From Oceanospirillaceae bacterium (GTDB taxonomy: Bacteria; Pseudomonadota; Gammaproteobacteria; Pseudomonadales; Balneatricaceae): a stretch of DNA of 39,355 nucleotides. The notes beneath the pieces were generated by a model. It was not told the origin of the DNA and made no database searches. It saw only the letters and a program-made list of their open reading frames with translations. The stretch covers positions 26,244 to 65,598 of the forward strand of contig NYZU01000013.1 in NCBI GenBank assembly GCA_002686055.1. The letters are read 5' to 3'. This document shows positions 1 to 6,903 of the stretch, piece by piece. How positions within the stretch are numbered: position 1 is the stretch's first letter; the number at the start of each line of letters is the position of its first letter. Both the position numbers and the translations under genes were made by a program.

Positions 1-197
1 AATCGAGTTAGCAACGCGTCAGCCTTGCCAGTTAAAAGCTTCACTTTTATTCCAGTTTGCTCAGTAAAAGCATCTAAAACTGGTTTAATTAGTGCTTCTT
101 TTCTGGCTGAATATACGTTCACCTGTGCTGCATAGGTAGCTTGTATACTTACCAAAGTCATTACCACAAACAACCACTTAAGGGTTTTCTTGATCAT
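1..197 (-). CDS. Fe(3+) ABC transporter periplasmic substrate-binding protein, N-terminal part
   Basis: N-terminus of a periplasmic ferric-iron-binding protein (FbpA/IdiA/FutA type). ATG at 197 starts a classic signal peptide (MIKKTLKW, a hydrophobic stretch, then a cleavage site near ATYAAQ). The mature start reads VNVYSARKEALIKPVLDAF and continues with a typical TGIKVKLLTGKADALLTRL stretch, the hallmark opening of this family. Only 65 residues are in the window. AAGAGAAG lies about 8 bases before the ATG and can serve as its own ribosome binding site, so independent translation is likely even though the frame is open upstream into the hydroxylase. Its neighbours, the Fur-type sites and the haem-degradation gene, fit an iron-acquisition context. 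Confidence 0.85.
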   Translation of the reverse strand, partial: MIKKTLKWLFVVMTLVSIQATYAAQVNVYSARKEALIKPVLDAFTEQTGIKVKLLTGKADALLTR

Positions 198-1232
198 AGT
201 TCTTGCTTCTCTTAAAGTCTTTAGTTCGAATTGCTTAGCAGCAAACCAACGGTGAACAGCACGTTTAATGGTCTGAGCACTCTGCTCTACAGGTTGCCAA
301 TAGGCCTGCCATAAATTGCTATGTTGTTTATATTGGTCATTTACGCCAAATTGCAAGGGTGTTTGTGGCTCATAGGCCAACCAAGTTCCGCCTAAGCGAT
401 CCCAGATAGCCAAACCAACGCCAAAGTTGCGATCATAATGAGCGATGTCCTTGGAGTGATGTAATTGATGCTGGGCTGGGGAAATAAGCCACTTTTCAAG
501 TTTGTTGCCATAACTAAGGGGAAGATGGGAATGACGTAAGTTAGCGCCCAGTATGTTAAAGATGACAATAATGCCGTTGGCACCCAGTACGCCTAATAAA
601 CTTACTTTGTCAGCAAACAAATACACAAACACACCTGTAACAATGCCTTGTACCAATGCACTACGTAGTCCAAATAATATGGCTTCCAATGGATGGGTGC
701 GTAATACGGTAAAAGGTGTCAGGGTCTCAGCACTATGATGTAACCGATGTAACGCCCATAATACCGGCCATCTATGCATTAGGCGGTGTAAATAGTAGCG
801 GCTAACATCATCTAACAAGAAGAGGACTAAGGTATAAGCTAGAGGCACCAGCCATTCATAACCTACCCAAGTCCAAGTGATGGGCACAACCCAGTCCGTC
901 ATGGCGTAATAGATGGTACTGGCCACCAATAACTTACCCAACAAAAATGGCCGTAACAACAACATAACCGCCTGATTAACCACAACCAAAATATAATCCA
1001 AGCGTGCTGATGATGACCACCAAACTTGGCGGTTGAAAAGTTGCTTAAAGGTGCGACTAAAAGTCCATTGATGACGCCAATAAAACCACAAAAGCGCTAC
1101 CAATGTAGCACTCAATAGGTATCCAACAAACACCCGCTTATTTGCAGCTAGCAGCATCGCCTGCACACTGGCAAGCCAGTCCCAGAGTAATGTTTCTAAC
1201 CAAACAAGGGTTTCAAGTAAAAATTGTTCCAT
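1..1232 (-). CDS. Sterol desaturase / fatty acid hydroxylase family membrane protein, frame open into the next gene
   Basis: Di-iron membrane hydroxylase of the sterol desaturase/sphingolipid hydroxylase superfamily, inferred to oxidise a lipid in the inner membrane. From ATG at 1232 the protein has hydrophobic segments around residues 35-50, 80-110 and 125-142. The histidine clusters typical of the family follow: YYLHRLMHR (His149, His153), LHRLHHS (His162, 165, 166), LRHSHLP (His234, 236) and QHQLHHS (His255, 258, 259). The unusual feature is that no stop codon follows. The frame continues through residue 345 directly into the ATG at 197 of an iron-binding protein (next entry) and runs off the window. 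An in-frame TAA at 1254-1256 limits the N-terminus; no clear Shine-Dalgarno precedes the ATG. The hydroxylase domain itself ends near residue 300. The lipid substrate is not identifiable. Confidence 0.8.
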   Translation of the reverse strand, partial: MEQFLLETLVWLETLLWDWLASVQAMLLAANKRVFVGYLLSATLVALLWFYWRHQWTFSRTFKQLFNRQVWWSSSARLDYILVVVNQAVMLLLRPFLLGKLLVASTIYYAMTDWVVPITWTWVGYEWLVPLAYTLVLFLLDDVSRYYLHRLMHRWPVLWALHRLHHSAETLTPFTVLRTHPLEAILFGLRSALVQGIVTGVFVYLFADKVSLLGVLGANGIIVIFNILGANLRHSHLPLSYGNKLEKWLISPAQHQLHHSKDIAHYDRNFGVGLAIWDRLGGTWLAYEPQTPLQFGVNDQYKQHSNLWQAYWQPVEQSAQTIKRAVHRWFAAKQFELKTLREARTMIKKTLKWLFVVMTLVSIQATYAAQVNVYSARKEALIKPVLDAFTEQTGIKVKLLTGKADALLTR

Positions 1233-1352
1233 TAGTATTGGGTCATATAAACGTTAACGGCTGCACCTCTCATACGCGAAAAATGCAGCCTAAAGTGGAT
1301 GGATTATTGACCAATTTCATTGGTTGATCAATTGCATAGCCACCCAAAGGTA

Positions 1353-1374
1353 TTCCCCACTTCCCTGTGGGGAA
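1353..1374 (-). terminator. Hairpin downstream of the DUF4856 gene
   Basis: Perfect 8-bp arms TTCCCCAC/GTGGGGAA around a 6-base loop lie 10 bases past the stop of the leftward DUF4856 gene. There is no good T-run on either strand, so this may be a weak terminator or an mRNA-stabilising hairpin. A second inverted repeat, GGCTGCA/TGCAGCC at 1259-1290, lies just upstream of the hydroxylase start and could be a leader structure. Confidence 0.35.
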
Positions 1375-1384
1375 CCAAGGCAGT

Positions 1385-2776
1385 TTAGTCGTTCTCAGCT
1401 GACATGCTGTCACCAAGAGCAGCCACTAAATCAGCCAAATCGCCAGTCACATCTTTGTTGCGAGCTTCTACACCAAAAGCATCGATCATCAGTTTTTGTA
1501 CCTTGATCATATGCACACGGTATTCACCCATACTGATACTTTCGGACTGGGTGTACTCACCATTGGCAATACCGGTAATTTGTGAGTTGCCAAGCAATAC
1601 TGGGCTAAATCCAATTAGACGATTTAGCTTAACACCAACTGCACCTAGATTTTTGCCACCGGTTTCTAATGATAGGGCAAAACCTTTTAACTCACCCCAG
1701 TGCTTACTGTAGGTACGGAATAATTTGCTAGCATCTTCATTATTAGCAATGGCTTCTTCTAGCTTGGCAATATCGTTATAGACAGAACCAGCATACTTAA
1801 ATACCGCCTCAGCAATAACCTTTTCCCAGTTGGTCTTAATAATATCGGCATAAGCTTTTAATTGCTGACGCTCACCGTCATTCAAGTCACGACCGTTAGC
1901 AGCAGTGATCAGTTTACGGCCATCTACATAAGCTTGCATAATTGTATGCAGGTAATTGGTTTTGCCACCTTTGTCAAAACCAGCTGCATAGTAGGCGTGG
2001 GCATAAGCCATTTCGGTTTTAAGATCGACCACACCATCACCGTCATAGTCTGCTTTGGCCAGGCCTGCAGGCTTTTGTTTGGCGATATTGTAGACGTCTT
2101 CAGCCGTTAGCGTTAGGGTGTGGGCTGGGGCGCCAAAGTAACCAAAGGCTTCATCCCAAGCATGTTCTTTACCGGTATAAGCCGCGCCGTCTTTATAAGG
2201 CTTACTATTGGGCTTATTGCCAGCTTCGAGTTTCTCATCAAGGTAGTTGTCTACAGCCTGACTGTAGAATACGGCGCCCATGGCAAATTTTGAAACTAAC
2301 TGGATATAGTCATAACCCGTTAAAGGATCAAAGCCTGTAGCTGTGTTGCTGGCCTGATCAAGCAAAAACTCAAGCACTTCTACACCCGTCATATTGCCAG
2401 GGAAACCTAGAATAGCACCGCTATATGTTTTTCCAGACAGGTTTTTGCCAGCAGATAACTCAGCTACTAAACTTTGCTTAACAGGGAAACCTTCTTTTGA
2501 CACTGGGTCAATAATGACACGCTCTGCATCCTTACCTGAGAAATAAGCTGTCATTTGCTCAGCATCAGCACCCTTGGCAATAATTTTCTTCAAGGAGTTG
2601 TGCAGTGCATGACGCGCCATTTGACCGCCATAGGAAACAGATGTTTGCTTGTCACCAGTATAACCTTGCAAAGTAACAGGATAATCAGCATACACATCCT
2701 TGCTGGCATGGGCTGAACTGGCTACTACTATGGCAGCAGCTAAGAAACCTAATTGTGGAAGTTTGGTTAATTTCAT
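1385..2776 (-). CDS. DUF4856 domain-containing exported protein
   Basis: Predicted periplasmic protein of 463 residues; function unknown. The start at 2776 (MKLTKLPQLG) gives a clean signal peptide ending ASSAHA; the upstream in-frame TTG at 2791 would add five residues and spoil the pattern. The mature part opens with VYADYPVTLQGYTG and has the family features of DUF4856, including a long helical C-terminal region and an EF-hand-like acidic loop DYDGDGVVD near residue 240. DUF4856 proteins are often found beside iron-transport and imelysin-type genes, and here the gene sits between an Fe(3+)-binding protein and a haem-degrading factor. It is transcribed away from a palindromic operator at 2825-2840 (separate entry), which suggests iron-responsive control. 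I see no catalytic motif. Confidence 0.8.
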   Translation of the reverse strand: MKLTKLPQLGFLAAAIVVASSAHASKDVYADYPVTLQGYTGDKQTSVSYGGQMARHALHNSLKKIIAKGADAEQMTAYFSGKDAERVIIDPVSKEGFPVKQSLVAELSAGKNLSGKTYSGAILGFPGNMTGVEVLEFLLDQASNTATGFDPLTGYDYIQLVSKFAMGAVFYSQAVDNYLDEKLEAGNKPNSKPYKDGAAYTGKEHAWDEAFGYFGAPAHTLTLTAEDVYNIAKQKPAGLAKADYDGDGVVDLKTEMAYAHAYYAAGFDKGGKTNYLHTIMQAYVDGRKLITAANGRDLNDGERQQLKAYADIIKTNWEKVIAEAVFKYAGSVYNDIAKLEEAIANNEDASKLFRTYSKHWGELKGFALSLETGGKNLGAVGVKLNRLIGFSPVLLGNSQITGIANGEYTQSESISMGEYRVHMIKVQKLMIDAFGVEARNKDVTGDLADLVAALGDSMSAEND

Positions 2777-2812
2777 TGGGCTAAATCTCAATATAGTTAC
2801 GTGAAAGTGGGC

Positions 2813-2859
2813 ATTGTATGCGAATGCATTTGCAAATGCAAATCTTTCTCATTTAGAAT
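2813..2859. promoter_or_regulatory. Divergent promoters with shared palindromic, Fur-like operator
   Basis: The 16-bp perfect palindrome TGCATTTGCAAATGCA lies at 2825-2840. Leftward for the DUF4856 gene, TTGCAT (2841-2836), a 17-base spacer and TACAAT (2818-2813) form a good sigma-70 promoter running over the palindrome. Rightward for the gene at 2891, TTGCAA (2830-2835), an 18-base spacer and TAGAAT (2854-2859) fit. The adjacent AAATGCAAATCTTTCTCATTT resembles a degenerate Fur box. Binding by Fur is inferred, not shown. Confidence 0.55.
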
Positions 2860-2890
2860 ATTAATAAATTTTATATCAAGAGAATTTATC

Positions 2891-3316
2891 ATGCTGCCAA
2901 ACTTTCTTTGCCAAACTCATCGCCGACATTTTCAACAAAACCCCAATGAAGCTGTCTCAGCTTGGGATAGTTGGATGAGTGAAGGACACCACTCCTCCCT
3001 TAATCAAGATATAGCAAAAGCCTTTAGCTATTATGGTAGTAGTATGGAAGTCGCAGAAATACTGATCCATCAAGGTGCTAATATGCCATTAAATGCAATT
3101 ACTGCTTTTGAACGCTTTCAGTTAGCAGGTCAACACTTAGCACAACTATGCCAACGTCACGACTACGAAGAGATGGCTGTGGCTATCATGAGAAAGTTAA
3201 ATGATACCCTTACCGACCTAGGTTACTCTCCTACTCCAACCACACCTGCTAAACCAGAAAAGGAAGAACAATATGCTCACTTGTTTCAATATCCTAATTC
3301 CGGACGCATACATTAA
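2891..3316 (+). CDS. Hypothetical protein in iron-regulated context
   Basis: 141-residue cytoplasmic protein that I do not recognise. The ATG at 2891 is preceded by AAGAGAA at a suitable distance, and the sequence upstream of it reads as promoter, so the longer frame from 2801 is rejected. The protein starts MLPNFLCQTHRRHF and has a helical middle (SMEVAEILIHQ, AFERFQLAGQHLAQLC). A low-complexity Thr/Pro linker (TPTTPAKPEKEEQ) comes before the end. There is no signal peptide, membrane segment or metal motif beyond scattered His and two Cys. It is divergent from DUF4856 and about 300 bases upstream of the haem-degrading factor, so a role in iron or haem handling is plausible from position only. 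Confidence 0.7.
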   Translation: MLPNFLCQTHRRHFQQNPNEAVSAWDSWMSEGHHSSLNQDIAKAFSYYGSSMEVAEILIHQGANMPLNAITAFERFQLAGQHLAQLCQRHDYEEMAVAIMRKLNDTLTDLGYSPTPTTPAKPEKEEQYAHLFQYPNSGRIH

Positions 3317-3424
3317 TATATGATTTGAGGAGATAGGTTTAGTTAAATCAAGCATGGCCTGAAAACCAAGGGGTTGGCATACCCAGCAACTAAAATACAA
3401 AAACAGCAAAAATATTTAAATTTG

Positions 3425-3456
3425 TTATTGATAATCATTTTCATTTGCATTATTAT
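3425..3456 (+). promoter_or_regulatory. Fur box overlapping a sigma-70 promoter for hmuS
   Basis: TATTGATAATCATTTTCATTT (about 3426-3446) closely matches the GATAATNATTATC-type Fur box core. TTGATA at 3428-3433, a 17-base spacer and TATTAT at 3451-3456 form a near-consensus promoter whose -35 lies inside the box, the usual layout for repression by Fe-Fur. The predicted transcript start near 3463 leaves a leader of about 160 bases before the haem-degrading gene. Confidence 0.75.
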
Positions 3457-3581
3457 TTATATCGAGAGTGACCCAAAGCCTTGATACTTATTCTGCTCCG
3501 CTGTTTTTAAGTACCAGCAATTACCAAAGGTTTAGTTTAATTCAAGCTTTGGCTAACTCTCATTACCATCTCTCAAAATTA

Positions 3582-3609
3582 GCCCGTACTCTGTGCGGGC
3601 ACTTTTTTT
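3582..3609 (+). terminator. Terminator-like hairpin in the hmuS leader
   Basis: Stem GCCCGTAC/GTGCGGGC (8 bp, one G-U pair, loop TCT) is followed by AC and seven T residues at 3603-3609, a textbook intrinsic terminator. It ends only 13 bases before the ATG of hmuS and directly abuts its Shine-Dalgarno AAAGAGAA. It lies downstream of the Fur-box promoter, so it may attenuate hmuS. Alternatively it simply ends the transcript from the gene at 2891. Confidence 0.7.
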
Positions 3610-3622
3610 AAAGAGAATTGCC

Positions 3623-4624
3623 ATGCTCAGTAATTATTACCCTATTCATGTAAAGCCCACATCTGCCGACCGCCTGAGCAGACTAAAACAGTCCATTATT
3701 AACTTTGGGCAGCTCTATACTCGGTCAACAAAACGCCAAAACCAACAAAAAAATAGCCCAAGTCATAATCATTTGGGTCGATGGGTTGAGCAATTTAATC
3801 GTCAGTTAGCCACAAACAATGTGATCATTACTACCAATACTAATGAAATAAGCGTCCAACAATTTGGCACATTGGGACAAATACGCCTATATGGCGACTT
3901 AGGTATATTACAAGGCGGCGATATTAGCGTTTACTTCTACACAGACAATTGGCGTTCAATAGATTTTCATCAAGATTTAAAGTCAAATACCCTTACTTGC
4001 TTCGATGATGGTCATGACCAAGCTTGGTGTTTGAGTTGTTCCCAATTGGATCCTGAGTTACGAAGTAAAAATCTGAACTTGTCATTACCTGTACCACAAA
4101 TACCAATTCAACCATCATTATCTGCACAGGTAGAAATTAACGAACTAAGACAAATGTGGGCATCACTCACTCATGTGCATCAGTTTTATGACATGTTAAG
4201 TTTGTTTAAATTGGATCTGCTAGAGGCCATTAAATTAATGCAAAACCAATGGACCCACCCTATCACCTCTGGTCAATTAACCAATTTTCTACAACAGTGC
4301 TTTGAACAAAAACTAGATTGTAAAATCTTGACTGGTAACCGTGGCATAGTGCACGAATTAATTGCGCCAATTAAGCAACTAAAGTGCACCCCACAAGCCC
4401 TGAACATCAGTGGAAATAACTATCATTGCAATGTGAATTTACTCAGTATTGAAGAAGTATGGTTGGTTAAGCGCGCTACCAAATATGGCATTGTCCATTC
4501 TTTAGAGGCCTTCGATAGTCATGGCCGCCTGATTTTGCAAGTTCAGGAACAAAAGCCTAGTGAACAACCAGAAAGCAGCCTTTGGATTCACTGTCTTAAG
4601 CGTCAAGAAATCATAACAATTTAG
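3623..4624 (+). CDS. hmuS: Haem-degrading factor, HmuS/HemS family
   Basis: Cytoplasmic haem-binding/degrading protein of the HemS/HmuS/ChuS family, which receives haem after import and releases or traffics iron. 333 residues from ATG 3623, which has AAAGAGAA just upstream; an in-frame GTG at 3593 lies in the hairpin and is unlikely. The N-terminal half carries the degenerate first repeat (ISVYFYTDNWRSIDFHQDL, then TLTCFDDGHDQAW). The second repeat is clear: WASLTHVHQFYDML with the conserved His region, GNRGIVHELIAPIKQLK, and GIVHSLEAFDSHGRLILQV, which match the family order. Length equals the usual 330-350 residues, so it is intact. Upstream are a strong Fur box and a leader hairpin. No haem receptor, TonB or haem ABC genes lie in the window. 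Sequence divergence from well-known members makes the family secure but the exact reaction less so. Confidence 0.8.
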   Translation: MLSNYYPIHVKPTSADRLSRLKQSIINFGQLYTRSTKRQNQQKNSPSHNHLGRWVEQFNRQLATNNVIITTNTNEISVQQFGTLGQIRLYGDLGILQGGDISVYFYTDNWRSIDFHQDLKSNTLTCFDDGHDQAWCLSCSQLDPELRSKNLNLSLPVPQIPIQPSLSAQVEINELRQMWASLTHVHQFYDMLSLFKLDLLEAIKLMQNQWTHPITSGQLTNFLQQCFEQKLDCKILTGNRGIVHELIAPIKQLKCTPQALNISGNNYHCNVNLLSIEEVWLVKRATKYGIVHSLEAFDSHGRLILQVQEQKPSEQPESSLWIHCLKRQEIITI

Positions 4625-4838
4625 ATTTTCCAAAATTATTTTTTATTCTATTATGGCTAAAGCCGATAATAATATCTGTGAATTAACAATCTATTTGCTT
4701 ATATCAAAATAGCCCATTTCGTTACCAATAAAAAACCGAGTATTAGGTTTCAGAATTTTTCCTATATATTTAACCAACATTAATTGCTCTAATGATCCTT
4801 TAAGTTTTTATAACTTTATGGAAGAAGAGCGTTATTTC

Positions 4839-4922
4839 ATGGCAGACAAACTATTATCTGTACTGATTGTTGTAGTCATTGTCGTATTTGTTGGACTAGC
4901 AATAAATATTTTAATTACCTAA
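4839..4922 (+). CDS. Small single-pass membrane protein
   Basis: 27-residue frame starting MADKLLSVL, almost entirely a hydrophobic helix rich in Val and Ile and ending INILIT. AGAAGAG lies 9 bases upstream of this ATG, a good ribosome binding site. An in-frame ATG at 4818 would give 34 residues with an acidic start (MEEERYF) but lacks as good a site. The combination of clean Shine-Dalgarno, short charged start and a single 20-residue transmembrane segment is typical of bacterial small membrane proteins. A chance frame cannot be excluded at this length. No function is suggested. Confidence 0.45.
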   Translation: MADKLLSVLIVVVIVVFVGLAINILIT

Positions 4923-4983
4923 CAATACTTTTTTTGACTCTACAGAACTTATATAACTTACCTCTATTATGGTTTGGTGATCT

Positions 4984-5018
4984 CCTTATTCACAAAGCAA
5001 TGTGTTACGTGAATAAGG
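4984..5018. repeat. Perfect 10-bp inverted repeat
   Basis: CCTTATTCAC and GTGAATAAGG are exact reverse complements separated by 15 bases. GGCC plus six T residues follow about ten bases later (5027-5036). It could be a terminator for the small gene upstream, a structured RNA or an operator. Confidence 0.5.
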
Positions 5019-5037
5019 GTGAAATTGGCCTTTTTTC

Positions 5038-5061
5038 AAGTGACTAATCATTTACTCACTT
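5038..5061. repeat. Imperfect 24-base inverted repeat
   Basis: AAGTGA/TCACTT arms, then a C:C mismatch and TAA/TTA inner pairs around TCAT. The symmetry and the position about 200 bases upstream of the methyltransferase gene suit a dimeric regulator's operator, but no regulator for it is in the immediate neighbourhood. Confidence 0.35.
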
Positions 5062-5264
5062 AATTGTTCGCTGCCTTCTTATCTAAGAAAAACAAATCCC
5101 ACAAAGACCTGCCTCTTCAAGGCTAAGACTATGCCTAAATATAGTTGATATATATCATTGTCTATAAGCACATTAGATTTCTTCGTATTGTGCCCATAAA
5201 CTTTTAATTTTACCTAGCCAAGAGCCTAGACTAAGATAAGTGTTTGCTATTTAGTGAGGCGCCT

Positions 5265-6794
5265 ATGAGAAGAAAACGCCCAGAGCGAGGCCAAACCAAA
5301 CGTCAGGCTGGTGGTCTCCACCAGTTAGCTGGCCACCAGAGAGCTAATTCATTTCAACCAATGAGTATTCTCTCTGAGGACGAGCTGGAGGCCATTCATC
5401 AAGCATCCTTAGAAGTGTTACGAGACACGGGGATGGATTTTCAATCACCCCGAGCGATTGCCATACTTCGTCAAGCTGGCGCACAAGTTGATAGCAATAA
5501 TCTTAGGGTAAGATTCGATCCAGATTGGATCATGGAAAAGATTGCCACCACACCCTCTAAATTTACGCTCCATGGACGTTATGCTGATCGCCATTTAGCA
5601 ATTGGCGGCAATGCTGTGGCCTTTTCTATGGTAGCTAGTACACCCAATGTATCTGACCTTGATCGTGGCCGAGTAACGGGAAATTTTGTTGATTACTGTA
5701 ATTTAATCCGCCTAGGTGAAGCGCTGAATTCTTGCCAGTTACAGACTGGTTATCCAGTGGAGCCTTGTGATATTGATGTTAATATTCGTCATTTAGTGGC
5801 CGGTGAAGCGGCTGCGCGCTTAACTACCAAGCCTTTACCCTGTTATGCACTAGGTAGCCAGCGAGTTCAGGATGTAATAGATATTGTCCGCATCTCAAGG
5901 GGTATTGACCATGCCACCCTACTCCAGCAGCCCTCATTGACAACGGTGGTTAATGCCAACTCGCCATTAATTTATGATGGTACTCTGCTGGAAGGTGCCA
6001 TTACTATGGCTGAACACAATCAGCCTGTTATCTATACACCATTTACTTTAGCCGGTGCCATGGCTCCAATTACTATGGCAGGTGCTTTAGTTCAGCAAAA
6101 TGCCGAATGTCTAGCTGGCCTCGCCTTTCATCAATGTGTTAATGCCGGTGCGCCAGCCATGTATGGCAGTTTCACCTCCAATGTGGATATGAAATCGGGT
6201 TCACCGGCTTTTGGCACACCGGAATATACCCAAGCAACTATTGCGTCTGGCCAACTCGCCAGAAAATATGGTATTCCCCTGCGTGCCTCTAATCCCAATG
6301 CTTCTAATGCGCCCGATGGCCAGGCGGTTTACGAATCGCAAATGTCCCTTTGGGGTTGTATGTTAGGGCAAGTTAATTTGGTAATGCATGGCTTAGGCTG
6401 GTTGGAAGGCGGCTTATGTGCATCTTATGAAAAAGTTATTTTGGATGCCGAAATGATTCAAATGTTGCAGGCTTTCCTCAAACCAATGGAGGTAAGCACC
6501 GATAGTTTGGCTAAAAGTGCTATTGATGAGGTTGGGCCCGGTAGCCATTTCTTTGCTTCACCCCATACCATGGCGCGTTATGAAGATGCTTTTTATAGCC
6601 CTCTGTTATCTGATTGGCGAAATTTTGAAAACTGGCGTGATAATGGCTCCATTGACGCCACCCAACGGGCTAACCGTATATGGAAGCAAATGCTGGCTGA
6701 TTATCAAGAACCCAAGTTAGAAGAATCCATTAGTGAAGAGTTGGATGCTTTTGTACAAAAGAGAATTGCCGCAGGTGGTGCTGCTCCCGGCTAA
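5265..6794 (+). CDS. Trimethylamine methyltransferase (MttB) family protein, non-pyrrolysine type
   Basis: 509-residue member of the MttB superfamily, corrinoid-dependent methyltransferases that demethylate quaternary or tertiary amines (glycine betaine, carnitine, proline betaine and others in the non-pyrrolysine branch). ATG 5265 has GTGAGG five bases upstream; the earlier in-frame start at 5244 has none. The basic N-terminus (MRRKRPERGQTKR) and the following LSEDELEAIHQASLEVLRDTG are typical. Gly-rich segments AGAMAPITMAGALVQQNAE and GSFTSNVDMKSGSPAFGTPE, and the C-terminal GPGSHFFASPHTMARY, are family landmarks. The frame has no internal TAG, so no pyrrolysine. No corrinoid-protein or activase gene lies nearby. 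A truncated TRAP permease follows, convergent, and then a homocysteine S-methyltransferase, suggesting a methylated-amine context. The substrate is unknown. Confidence 0.85.
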   Translation: MRRKRPERGQTKRQAGGLHQLAGHQRANSFQPMSILSEDELEAIHQASLEVLRDTGMDFQSPRAIAILRQAGAQVDSNNLRVRFDPDWIMEKIATTPSKFTLHGRYADRHLAIGGNAVAFSMVASTPNVSDLDRGRVTGNFVDYCNLIRLGEALNSCQLQTGYPVEPCDIDVNIRHLVAGEAAARLTTKPLPCYALGSQRVQDVIDIVRISRGIDHATLLQQPSLTTVVNANSPLIYDGTLLEGAITMAEHNQPVIYTPFTLAGAMAPITMAGALVQQNAECLAGLAFHQCVNAGAPAMYGSFTSNVDMKSGSPAFGTPEYTQATIASGQLARKYGIPLRASNPNASNAPDGQAVYESQMSLWGCMLGQVNLVMHGLGWLEGGLCASYEKVILDAEMIQMLQAFLKPMEVSTDSLAKSAIDEVGPGSHFFASPHTMARYEDAFYSPLLSDWRNFENWRDNGSIDATQRANRIWKQMLADYQEPKLEESISEELDAFVQKRIAAGGAAPG

Positions 6795-6823
6795 AGTTAT
6801 AGCACTTCAGTTTATATCCAAAA

Positions 6824-6853
6824 AAACGGCTACTAGTTTATTAGTAGCCGTTT
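6824..6853. terminator. Bidirectional intrinsic terminator
   Basis: A 12-bp perfect stem AAACGGCTACTA/TAGTAGCCGTTT with a 6-base loop sits between two convergent genes. On the minus strand the stem runs into a T-rich tract (the A-run at 6820-6826), so it best ends the TRAP permease transcript. On the plus strand the T-run is short. Confidence 0.8.
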
Positions 6854-6903
6854 GATAGCCAATCATCTTGATGACGAAAGACTTAAATTACTTCCTTAAA
6901 TTG

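Larger units (their letters stand above)
4625..5264. other. Long intergenic region before the mttB-like gene
   Basis: About 640 bases without a large gene. It holds a possible micro-protein gene (4839-4922) and two inverted repeats (4984-5018 and 5038-5061), listed separately. 5065-5250 is AT-rich and shows nothing I can assign apart from being the presumed promoter region of the methyltransferase gene. Confidence 0.6.

Noticed and set aside
2801-2890. Longer N-terminus for the unknown protein at 2891
   Set aside because: The extra 30 codons cover the palindromic operator and promoter, and the ATG at 2891 has its own ribosome site.
5265-6794. Pyrrolysine-containing MttB
   Set aside because: The full-length frame has no internal TAG, so it belongs to the non-pyrrolysine branch.
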